DNA from: Castellaniella denitrificans
Lineage (GTDB): Bacteria > Pseudomonadota > Gammaproteobacteria > Burkholderiales > Burkholderiaceae_B
Assembly: GCF_042653765.1 (NCBI RefSeq)
Contig: NZ_JBHSEZ010000001.1
Coordinates: 372,001 to 436,000, forward strand
Direction of reading: 5' to 3'
Length of the DNA: 64,000 nt
Shown piece after piece: positions 9,196 through 17,181 of the stretch (position 1 is the first letter of the stretch; every line of letters begins with the position of its first letter). The position numbers and the translations under genes were made by a program. Under the pieces are notes generated by a model. The model ran no database searches and was not told where the DNA came from. It was given only the letters and a program-made list of their open reading frames with translations.

Positions 9196-9976
9196 TGGAA
9201 GATTGCTCCAGTCGGCGCAGCGCGTCCAGCGCCTGGCCGGTGACCCGGCCGAGATCCGCGCCGGTCAAGGGATATTCGATGGCCCGGGGGGCGGCGGGCA
9301 GCGCCCGCAGCACCGCGCGCCAGGGCGCGGCGGACGATTCCAGCGGCACGGCCACCCAGCGGTCGGGGCGCCGCAGCACTCCCTTGCAATGCACGTAGCG
9401 GACCCGGGACGCGAACGCGCCGGCCGCCCGCAGGGGGCATTCGCCCACCCAGTGCCAGTTGCCCATGTCGAAAGTCATGCCCAGCGGCATCCCGGCGTCG
9501 TCGGCCGCGCGGAAGAAGGCCGCCAGGACCGGCACGGTGCCCGCCGATTCCGTCTGGTCGTTCTCCACCAGCAGTTCGACCGGATGGCCGGCCAGCAGGG
9601 TGCGCAGGGCGGCCAGGCCCGCCGGCGCGCGCGGCGCGAAGCCGCCGATCGACATCTTCAGCCAGCCGGCGCCCAGCCGGGCCGCGCGGTCCAGGCCTTC
9701 GCGGACCGCCGCCTCGTCGAGGCGGCCGGCCGCGTCCCACATGCCCCGCGGGCTGGAATAGACGCGGGCCAGGCCCACCTCGGCGGCCAGCGCCGCCAGC
9801 GCGTCGAGCTCGCCCCCGGCATCCTCGCGCAGCAGCTCGCCGCGCACCTCGACGCCGTCGGCGCCGGCCGCGCGCGCCAGGCGCGCGAACCAGGCCTGGC
9901 CATGGCGCCGGACTTCGTCGGCGCCGAACGCCGTCAGGGAAACCAGCGCGCCGCGCGCCGGAATGGATGCGTGCAT
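9182..9976 (-). CDS. kguE: KguE-like sugar phosphate isomerase/epimerase (TIM barrel)
   Basis: A 264-residue xylose-isomerase-like TIM-barrel protein. It opens with VSLTAFGADEVRRHGQAWF and VEVRGELL, the pattern of KguE from Pseudomonas 2-ketogluconate operons. Acidic and His residues in LLVENDQTE, FDMGNWHW and VHCKG are placed like metal ligands of the fold. The exact reaction of KguE is not established; its constant presence with kguK and kguD ties it to 2-ketogluconate use. ATG at 9976 is 11 bases after the ABC ATPase stop, in the same operon. Confidence 0.85.
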   Translation of the reverse strand: MHASIPARGALVSLTAFGADEVRRHGQAWFARLARAAGADGVEVRGELLREDAGGELDALAALAAEVGLARVYSSPRGMWDAAGRLDEAAVREGLDRAARLGAGWLKMSIGGFAPRAPAGLAALRTLLAGHPVELLVENDQTESAGTVPVLAAFFRAADDAGMPLGMTFDMGNWHWVGECPLRAAGAFASRVRYVHCKGVLRRPDRWVAVPLESSAAPWRAVLRALPAAPRAIEYPLTGADLGRVTGQALDALRRLEQSSNGNE

Positions 9977-9987
9977 GGCCGGGATCC

Positions 9988-10758
<771 letters not shown>

Positions 10759-10778
10759 GGCGGCGGGTCGGGAGTCGA

Positions 10779-11588
10779 TCAGGATTGCTTCAATTGGGGC
10801 AGCGGCGTGCCCAGCCACTTCTGGTAGAGCTTGCTGAATTCGCCGTTCTGGATGTTGCGGTCGATCAGCTCGTTGACGGCCTTGAGCGTTTCCGGCTGGC
10901 CCGGGCGCATGGCCACCGCCATTTCCTGCTGCAACAGCACGAACTTGTTGTCGAAGCGGTCCGGAGCGCGCTTGGCGATGCCGGCGGCCACCGTGGTGGA
11001 GCAGCCGATCGCGTCGACCTGGCCCGACAGCAGGGCCTGCATGGCCGAGGCGTCGTCGTCGAAGCGGCGGACGTCGGCGTCCTTCGGGGCGATCTTGCTG
11101 ACCGCGATGTCCTGGGTGCTGGCGCGCGCCACCCCGATCTTCTTGCCCGACAGGCCTTCCGGACCGGAGATCTTCAGGTCCTTGCCGCCGAACACCACGA
11201 TCTGCGCGGCGGAATACGGATGCGAGAACTGCACCTGCTTGGCCCGTTCCGGCGTGATCGCCAGCGAGGCCACCAGCACGTCGACCTTGTCGGTCAGCAG
11301 GTAGGGGATGCGGTTGGGGCCGGTGACCGGCACGATCTTCACCTTCACGCCCAGGTCCTTGGCCAGGAGCTTGGCCACGTCGGCGTCATAGCCGTCGGGC
11401 TGGTTCTGGGTGTTCATGATGCCGTAGGGCGGGAAATCGACCAGCATGCCGACCGTCAGCTCGCCCTTCTGCCTGACCTGGTCGATGGTCTCGGCCGAGG
11501 CCGCGGGCGCCAGGCCGACGGCCAGGGTGGCGCAGGCGGCCAGCAGGGTGCCCCCCAGCATGCCGCGCAAGGTGTGATTCTTGAACAT
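10779..11588 (-). CDS. Periplasmic substrate-binding protein of the PAAT-type importer
   Basis: A 269-residue SBP_bac_3 family protein with a signal peptide (about 1-32, ending APAASA). Lobe motifs include GMLVDFPPYGI, PDGYDADVAKLLAKDLG and SLAITPERAKQVQFSHPY. Arg115 in TPER matches the residue that binds the ligand carboxylate in amino-acid binders (Arg75 in E. coli GlnBP). The aspartate that binds the alpha-amino group (Asp157 in GlnBP, in DAVLHD) is Ser197 here (DAIGCS). This, with the kgu neighbours, suggests a carboxylate without an amino group, such as 2-ketogluconate. ATG at 11588 is chosen because it places the signal peptide at the N terminus. Confidence 0.9.
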   Translation of the reverse strand: MFKNHTLRGMLGGTLLAACATLAVGLAPAASAETIDQVRQKGELTVGMLVDFPPYGIMNTQNQPDGYDADVAKLLAKDLGVKVKIVPVTGPNRIPYLLTDKVDVLVASLAITPERAKQVQFSHPYSAAQIVVFGGKDLKISGPEGLSGKKIGVARASTQDIAVSKIAPKDADVRRFDDDASAMQALLSGQVDAIGCSTTVAAGIAKRAPDRFDNKFVLLQQEMAVAMRPGQPETLKAVNELIDRNIQNGEFSKLYQKWLGTPLPQLKQS

Positions 11589-11672
11589 AATACGTCTCCG
11601 TGAGGTTGTCGGCCTGGGGCCTGTTGACACAGCAATGGGGCCGGACGCGCCCCGGAATCTTCCGTCCGCCTG

Positions 11673-12326
11673 TCAGCGCGCCTGGGCCAGCGACAGGCGC
11701 CGTTCCATCCGCCCCGCCAGCAGCGACAGCGGCCAGCACAGCAGGAAATACAGGGCCGCCACGATGGAGAACACCACCATGGGCTCGAACGTGGCGTTGT
11801 TCACGATCTGCCCCGCGCGGGTCAGTTCGGTGAAGCCGATGATGGCCGCCAGCGACGTGCCCTTGATGACCTGGACCAGGTAGCCGACCGTGGGCGGCAC
11901 GGCGATCTTCAGCGCCTGCGGCAGGATCACGTCGCGCAGACGGTCGCGGTAGTTCAGCCCCAGGGCGGCGGCGGCTTCCCACTGGCCGCGCGGAACGGCC
12001 TCGATGCAGCCGCGCCAGATTTCGCCCAGGAACGAGCCCGCGTTCAGCGTCAGCGCCACGGCCGCGGCGGTCCAGGGATCGACCTCGAAGCCGATCACCG
12101 GCGCGCCGAAGAACACCAGGAACAGCTGCAGCAGCAGCGGCGTTCCCTGGAACACCTTGATGAATCCCGTGGCCAGCGCCCGCGCGGCGCGGTTCGCGCC
12201 GGTGCGCGCCAGGGCCACCGCCAGCCCGACCAGGCCGCCGCCGATGAAGGCGATGATCGACAGCAGCACCGTCCACTGGGCGGCCTGCAGGATGTACCAG
12301 AAATCGGAGGATCCGAAGGTTCTCAT
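11673..12326 (-). CDS. ABC transporter permease 2 (HisM/GlnP type)
   Basis: A 217-residue inner-membrane permease with about five membrane helices. The GlnP/HisM topology signature FIKVFQGTPLLLQLFLVFFG and the EAA-loop region (EAAAALGLNYRDRLRDVILPQALKIAVPP) are present; the EAA loop contacts the ATPase. The ATG overlaps the stop of the first permease (ATGA), so the two are translationally coupled. The binding-protein gene follows after 84 bases. Confidence 0.92.
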   Translation of the reverse strand: MRTFGSSDFWYILQAAQWTVLLSIIAFIGGGLVGLAVALARTGANRAARALATGFIKVFQGTPLLLQLFLVFFGAPVIGFEVDPWTAAAVALTLNAGSFLGEIWRGCIEAVPRGQWEAAAALGLNYRDRLRDVILPQALKIAVPPTVGYLVQVIKGTSLAAIIGFTELTRAGQIVNNATFEPMVVFSIVAALYFLLCWPLSLLAGRMERRLSLAQAR

Positions 12327-12997
12327 GAGCGGCCGTCCGGATAGCCGAGATACCGGTCGTGGATCCGGCGGAAGGCGTAGGAGAAGCACAGCGTCAGCGC
12401 CAGGTAGATCAGCGTGATGACGATGTAGATCTCGAAACTGCGGAAGGTTTCGGACTGCAGGGTGGCGGCCACCGAGGTCAGGTCGTCGGCCGAGATCACC
12501 GACACCACGCTGGAGGCCAGCATCAGCAGGATGAACTGACTGGTGAGCGCCGGATAGATGGCGCGCAGCGCGGGTTTCAGCACGACGAAGCGGAAGATCT
12601 CGACCCGCGTCAGGTTCAGGGCCAGGCCGGCCTCGATCTGCCCGCGGGGAATGGATTCGATCCCGGCGCGCACGATCTCCGTGGCGTAGGCGCCCAGGTT
12701 GACCGTCATGGCCACCAGCGCCGCCGTGTAGGGCGACCAGCGCACGCCGACGGCCGGCAGGGCGAAGAAGAAGAAAAACAGCTGCACCAGGAACGGCGTG
12801 TTGCGGATGAGCTCGATGTAGACCTGGATCAGCGCGCGCAGCGGCGCCGGCCCGGACGTCTTGCCCCAGGCGCACAGCACCGCCACCGCCAGGCCGAACA
12901 GCATCGCCAGGCCGGAGAGCTGGATCGTCATCCAAGTGCCGTGCAGCAGCAGCGGCCACGCCTGGAATACCGGACCGAACTGGAAGGTGTAATTCAT
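12323..12997 (-). CDS. ABC transporter permease 1 (HisQ/GlnP type), first gene of the predicted kgu transport operon
   Basis: A 224-residue inner-membrane permease with about five membrane helices. It has the IELIRNTPFLVQLFFFFFALP segment and the EAA loop (EAGLALNLTRVEIFRFVVLKPALRAIYP). The ATG at 12997 gives the family N terminus (MNYTFQFGPVFQAW); an upstream in-frame ATG at 13051 would place the PtxS-type operator inside the coding region and is rejected. It opens an operon of permease, permease, binding protein, ATPase, kguE, kguK and kguD with gaps of 84 bases or less. Confidence 0.92.
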   Translation of the reverse strand: MNYTFQFGPVFQAWPLLLHGTWMTIQLSGLAMLFGLAVAVLCAWGKTSGPAPLRALIQVYIELIRNTPFLVQLFFFFFALPAVGVRWSPYTAALVAMTVNLGAYATEIVRAGIESIPRGQIEAGLALNLTRVEIFRFVVLKPALRAIYPALTSQFILLMLASSVVSVISADDLTSVAATLQSETFRSFEIYIVITLIYLALTLCFSYAFRRIHDRYLGYPDGRS

Positions 12998-13022
12998 GGG
13001 GATCGCCGGGAAATCCGCATCG

Positions 13023-13038
13023 ATGAAACCGGTTTCAT
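13023..13038. promoter_or_regulatory. PtxS-type operator upstream of the importer-kgu operon
   Basis: A perfect 16-base palindrome, ATGAAACCGGTTTCAT, centred about 33 bases before the first permease start. Its inner 14 bases equal the palindrome TGAAACCGGTTTCA described for the PtxS repressor of Pseudomonas. A PtxS-like repressor gene ends 63 bases away. No second copy was seen before ptxS or edd. Confidence 0.8.
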
Positions 13039-13100
13039 TGTACTGAAGCACGCGGGCTTTGAAAATCGGTGCTAACCCTGGAATCCCGGAGCCGGACCGC

Positions 13101-14126
13101 CTACGGATCCAGCCGCGTCGAGCCCCGCGCCATCAGCGTCCCGGGCAGGCGGATCGCGCGGGCGGGGACGGCCAGCCCGCCGATGCGCTCGATCAGGCAC
13201 TGCGCCGCCAAGCTGCCCAGGGCGTCGGTCGGCTGGGCCACCGCGCTGATGCCCGGCCCGACGTACGGCGCCCAGGGCGTGTCGTCGATGCCGATCAGGC
13301 CGATGTCCGGCCCCAGGCGCCAGCCCAGTTCCGCCACGGCGGCCACGATGCGCATGGTCACGACCCCGTTGCCCGCGATCACGGCGGGCGGGCGGCGCGC
13401 GCCGGCGCGCAGATCCCGCAAGGCCCGCGCCAGGCCGGCCGGGTCGCCGGCGCCCGCCTCGATCCACCAGCCGGTGGCCGGCGCCCCCAGGGCCGCCAGC
13501 CGCGTCTCGTAGGCGCGGATGCGCTCGATGCGGGAACTGACCGCGCCCAGCGGCTCGCTGACGAACAGGAAATCACGATAGCCCGCCGCCATCAAGTGGT
13601 CGAGACAGGCATCGACGGCCTGGACGTTGTCCAGCGACACGAAGTCGACCTCCAGGCCCTGATGCAGGCGATCGACCAGCACCACCGGCCGGCCGCGCAA
13701 GGCCGGCGTCAGCACCGCGCCCTGCTCCAGGCCCATGGTGTTCAGGATGAAACCCTCGACCTGGTAGGTGGACAGCACCTGCAGGCCCACGCTTTCGCGC
13801 TCGCGTTCGTTGCCCAGGTTGAACAGCATCATCAGGTAGCCCGCCTGGCGGCAGGCCTGCTCGGCCCCGCTGAGCACGGCGACGGAATAAGGATTGGTGA
13901 TGTCGGCCACCACCAGGCCGATCAGCCGCGAGCGGCCGCGCTTGAGCGCCCGGGCCATCGGGCTGGGCGTGTAGGACAGGGCCTCGACCGCGGCCTCGAC
14001 CCGCCGGGCGATTTCCGGCGACAGCAGGGTGTCGCGGTGGTTGAGGAACCGCGACACCGTGGCCTTGGAAACCCCGGCGTGACGGGCCACGTCGGCGATC
14101 GTGCTGCGCGGCGGGTGATTGCTCAT
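13101..14126 (-). CDS. ptxS: LacI-family repressor, PtxS-like
   Basis: A 341-residue repressor. The N-terminal helix-turn-helix is STIADVARHAGVSKATVSRFLNH with the LacI hinge region ARALKRGRSRLIGLVVADITNPYSVAV; the rest is a periplasmic-binding-like effector domain ending in a GIDDTPWAPY segment. Similarity to Pseudomonas PtxS, which responds to 2-ketogluconate and controls kgu genes, is visible in the hinge and effector regions. It lies between edd and the importer operon, and the perfect PtxS palindrome just downstream strongly suggests it represses that operon. Confidence 0.85.
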   Translation of the reverse strand: MSNHPPRSTIADVARHAGVSKATVSRFLNHRDTLLSPEIARRVEAAVEALSYTPSPMARALKRGRSRLIGLVVADITNPYSVAVLSGAEQACRQAGYLMMLFNLGNERERESVGLQVLSTYQVEGFILNTMGLEQGAVLTPALRGRPVVLVDRLHQGLEVDFVSLDNVQAVDACLDHLMAAGYRDFLFVSEPLGAVSSRIERIRAYETRLAALGAPATGWWIEAGAGDPAGLARALRDLRAGARRPPAVIAGNGVVTMRIVAAVAELGWRLGPDIGLIGIDDTPWAPYVGPGISAVAQPTDALGSLAAQCLIERIGGLAVPARAIRLPGTLMARGSTRLDP

Positions 14127-14278
14127 GAGCGGAAAGGTCCGGATGGAAGGTTCGGTCCGCCGGGTTCGCGCGCTGGGCCCGGCGCATGCGAACGCGCCGG
14201 ACGGCGGCTCGATCCGGGCGCCTGTGCGGAAATTGCGGAACGCCTCATTTTATCCGTCCGGCGGGCGGCGCCGCGCGC

Positions 14279-16111
14279 TCAGCGCCCCGCCCACTGCGGC
14301 CATTGGAAGAAACAGGCGCCCTGCTCGGCCCCGTCCGCGTGGGCGCGGGCCACGCCGAACAGGTCCCGGCCGATCCCCTGCGCGGACGCCTCCGGGTCGA
14401 AACCCGCCGGCTCGCGCGCCAGCCAGGCCGCGTCTTCCCGCACTTCCAGCGTGCCGGCAACGGCGTCCAGCCGCACGAGATCCCCGTCGCGCAGGCGCGC
14501 CAGCGGACCGCCCGCGCAGGCCTCGGGCGTGACGTGGATCGCGGCGGGCACCTTGCCCGAGGCGCCCGACATCCGGCCGTCGGTGACCAGGGCCACCCGA
14601 TGGCCCCGGGCCTGCAGCACGGACAGCGCGGGCGTCAACTGGTGCAGTTCGGGCATGCCGTTGGCGCGCGGTCCCTGGAAGCGCAGCACCGCCACCAGGT
14701 CGCGCTCCAGCTCGCCGCGCCCGAAGGCCTGGAGCAGCGCCGCCTGGCTCTCGAAGATCCGCGCGGGGGCCTCGACCACGCGGTGCTCGGGCGCGACGGC
14801 GGACACCTTGATCACCGCGCGCCCCAGGTTGCCGCGCAGCAGCTTCAATCCGCCGTCCGGGCTGAAGGGAGCGTCCGCCCCGCGCAGCACCGACTCGTCC
14901 GCCGAGGCGCGCGGGCCTTCTTCCCAGACCAGGGCGCCGTCGCGCAGCGCCGGGCGGCGCGTATAGGCCTCCAGCCCCCGGCCCATGATGGTGGTCACAT
15001 CGTCATGCACCAGCCCGGCCTCGCGCAGGGCGCGGATCAGGAAGGCCATGCCGCCCGCCGCCTGGAACTGGTTCACGTCCGCCCCGCCGTTCGGATAAAC
15101 GCGCGCCAGCAGCGGCACCACCGCCGACAGCTCGGAAAAATCGTCCCAGTCGATGGCGATGCCCGCCGCGCGGGCGACGGCCACCAGGTGCAAGGTGTGG
15201 TTGGTGGAGCCGCCGGTGGCCAGCAGGCCGACGATGCCGTTGACCAGCGCGCGCTCGTCGACGACCTCGGCCACCGGCGTGAAGCGCCCGCCTCCGGCGG
15301 CCAGCCCGAGCGCGTGGCGCGCGGCCTCGTGCGTCAGGGCCTCGCGCAGGGCGGTGCCCGGCGGCACGAAGGACGCCCCCGGCAGGTGCAAGCCCATGAT
15401 TTCCATCAGCATCTGGTTGGAATTGGCCGTGCCGTAGAAGGTGCAGGTGCCGGGCGCGTGATAGGCGGCCATTTCCGAGGCCAGCAGGGCGTCGCGGCCC
15501 ACCTCTCCCCGCGCATGGAGCTGCCGCACCCGGGATTTCTCTTCGTTGGAGAGGCCCGAAGGCATCGGCCCCGCCGGCACGAAAACCACCGGCAGGTGGC
15601 CGAAGCTGAGCGCGCCGATCAGCATGCCCGGCACGATCTTGTCGCACACCCCCAGGCAGACCGCCGCGTCGAACATCTGGTGGCTGAGCGCGATCGCCGT
15701 GGCCATAGCGATCACGTCGCGGGAAAACAGGCTGAGTTCCATGCCCGCCTGGCCCTGGGTGATGCCGTCGCACATGGCGGGCACCCCGCCCGCGAACTGG
15801 GCGCTGCCGCCGGCAGCGAACGCGGCCTGGCGGATCCAGGCCGGATAGCGGCCCAGCGGCTGGTGCGCCGACAGCATGTCGTTGTAGGCCGATACGATGG
15901 CCAGGTTGGGCCGTTCGGAGCCCGCCAGGCGCGCCTTGGCGGCATCGGGCTCGGCCGCCAGGGCGTGGGCCAGGTTGGCGCACGCCAGCCCGGCGCGCCG
16001 CGTCTTCGTCCCGTAGGCGGCGCGGCTGCGCGCCAGATAGCGTTCGCGCGTGGCGCGGCTGCGGGCGGCGATGCGCTCGGTCACGGACCGGACGACGGGA
16101 TGAAGGATCAC
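14279..16111 (-). CDS. edd: 6-phosphogluconate dehydratase
   Basis: First dedicated enzyme of the Entner-Doudoroff pathway, converting 6-phosphogluconate to KDPG. The 610-residue IlvD/Edd family protein shows VSAYNDMLSAHQP, the cluster cysteines in PAMCDGITQGQAGM and AAVCLGVCDKIVPGM, GTCTFYGTANSNQM, LLATGGSTNHTLHL and VTDGRMSGASGKVPAAIHVTPEA (broken here by domain order, all in one frame). Features near the C terminus (DPEASAQGIGRDLF) are typical of Edd rather than IlvD. It supplies KDPG to the eda product. A HexR-type site lies about 100 bases upstream, and it is divergent from hexR. Confidence 0.95.
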   Translation of the reverse strand: MILHPVVRSVTERIAARSRATRERYLARSRAAYGTKTRRAGLACANLAHALAAEPDAAKARLAGSERPNLAIVSAYNDMLSAHQPLGRYPAWIRQAAFAAGGSAQFAGGVPAMCDGITQGQAGMELSLFSRDVIAMATAIALSHQMFDAAVCLGVCDKIVPGMLIGALSFGHLPVVFVPAGPMPSGLSNEEKSRVRQLHARGEVGRDALLASEMAAYHAPGTCTFYGTANSNQMLMEIMGLHLPGASFVPPGTALREALTHEAARHALGLAAGGGRFTPVAEVVDERALVNGIVGLLATGGSTNHTLHLVAVARAAGIAIDWDDFSELSAVVPLLARVYPNGGADVNQFQAAGGMAFLIRALREAGLVHDDVTTIMGRGLEAYTRRPALRDGALVWEEGPRASADESVLRGADAPFSPDGGLKLLRGNLGRAVIKVSAVAPEHRVVEAPARIFESQAALLQAFGRGELERDLVAVLRFQGPRANGMPELHQLTPALSVLQARGHRVALVTDGRMSGASGKVPAAIHVTPEACAGGPLARLRDGDLVRLDAVAGTLEVREDAAWLAREPAGFDPEASAQGIGRDLFGVARAHADGAEQGACFFQWPQWAGR

Positions 16112-16211
16112 GACAGCCTCCGAAGGACGGGAGTGGACAGGGCTTCAGTATAGGCTGATTTTTTATTGAAACTACATTTTTTATGCATATAAGCAATCTT
16201 TATGATTTATA

Positions 16212-16226
16212 TGTAATTTGATTACT
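16212..16226. promoter_or_regulatory. HexR-type operator between edd and hexR
   Basis: TGTAAT-TTG-ATTACT matches the HexR consensus TGTAAT-N3-ATTACA at all fixed positions but the last. It lies in the 210-base AT-rich gap between divergent edd and hexR, so it could control both. A weaker half site, CTACA, occurs about 45 bases nearer edd. Confidence 0.65.
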
Positions 16227-16257
16227 TATACCGCCGGATCCGACCGGATTCGATAGG

Positions 16258-16287
16258 CATGGAATGGTCCGCAGGGACCATTCCATG
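16258..16287 (+). promoter_or_regulatory. Perfect 13-base-pair hairpin in the hexR leader
   Basis: CATGGAATGGTCC (16258-16270) and its exact complement (16275-16287) are separated by the loop GCAG. It ends 34 bases before the hexR ATG. There is no T-run, so it is not a standard terminator; an operator or mRNA structure is possible. Confidence 0.5.
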
Positions 16288-16321
16288 TCCGATCTCATCC
16301 CGCCTTTATACTGGTGCCCTC

Positions 16322-17167
16322 ATGAATACATCCATCCTGCCCGAGCTGCGCGCCCGTCTGCCCAGGCTGAGCCGCGCCGCCGCCCGCGTCGCGCGCCTGG
16401 CCATCGCCCATCCCGGCGACGTCGCGCGCATGACCATCGGCGAGATCGCCCGGGCGGCCGAAGTCAGCGAGCCCACGGTCATCCGCTTCTGCCGCGCGCT
16501 GGGCCACGCGGGATGGCCCGATTTCAAGGTCCGGCTGGCCGCCAGCCTCATGGCCGGGGTGCCCTACGTGCATTCCTCGCTGCGGCCCGACGAAAGCGTG
16601 GCCGGCCTGACCGGCAAGGTCTTCGACAACGCCGTCTCGGCACTGCTGCGCGTGCGCGACGCGCTCGACCCCGCCGCGGTCGAATCGGCCATCGACCTGC
16701 TGGCGCGGGCCCGCCGCATCGAGTTCTACGGCGTGGGCAATTCCGGCATCGTCGCCGCCGACGCACAGCACAAGTTCTTCCGCTACGACCTGGCGGTCGC
16801 CGCCTATTCCGACAGCCACGTCCAGGCCATGGCGGCCTCGCTGCTGGGCCCGGCCGACGCGCTGGTCGCCATCTCGCACTCGGGCCGCTCGCGCGAACTG
16901 CTCGAAGCGGTCGGCCTGGCGCGAGCCAACGGCTGCCCCCTCATCGCCGTCACCGCCTCCGGCACGCCCCTGGCCGAACTGGCGACGCTGCACCTGCGCG
17001 CCGACACCCAGGAAGACACCGCGCTCTACAGCCCCATGCTCTCGCGGCTGGCGCACCTGGCGATCATCGACGTGCTGGCCCTGGGCGTGGCCCTGCGGCG
17101 CGGCGACCAGGCCAGCCGGGTGCTGGAAAAGACCAAGAAAAGCCTGATCGGCAAACGCCGGCCGTAA
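16322..17167 (+). CDS. hexR: HexR-like transcriptional regulator (RpiR family)
   Basis: A 281-residue regulator with an N-terminal RpiR helix-turn-helix (MTIGEIARAAEVSEPTVIRFCRALG) and a C-terminal SIS sugar-phosphate isomerase fold (IEFYGVGNSGIVAADAQHKF; ISHSGRSRELLEAV). HexR proteins repress Entner-Doudoroff and central carbon genes and are released by KDPG. The ATG at 16322 is preferred over one at 16259, which would translate through the hairpin. It is divergent from edd; the stop is 14 bases before the mfd start. Confidence 0.88.
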   Translation: MNTSILPELRARLPRLSRAAARVARLAIAHPGDVARMTIGEIARAAEVSEPTVIRFCRALGHAGWPDFKVRLAASLMAGVPYVHSSLRPDESVAGLTGKVFDNAVSALLRVRDALDPAAVESAIDLLARARRIEFYGVGNSGIVAADAQHKFFRYDLAVAAYSDSHVQAMAASLLGPADALVAISHSGRSRELLEAVGLARANGCPLIAVTASGTPLAELATLHLRADTQEDTALYSPMLSRLAHLAIIDVLALGVALRRGDQASRVLEKTKKSLIGKRRP

Positions 17168-17181
17168 CTCCCGAACACCTC

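Noticed and set aside
12998..13051. Longer start for the first permease (ATG at 13051)
   Set aside because: It would put the perfect PtxS palindrome in the coding region and adds residues not typical of the family.
16259..16321. Upstream start for hexR at 16259
   Set aside because: The extra 21 residues are not like the family and would be translated from the 13-base-pair hairpin.
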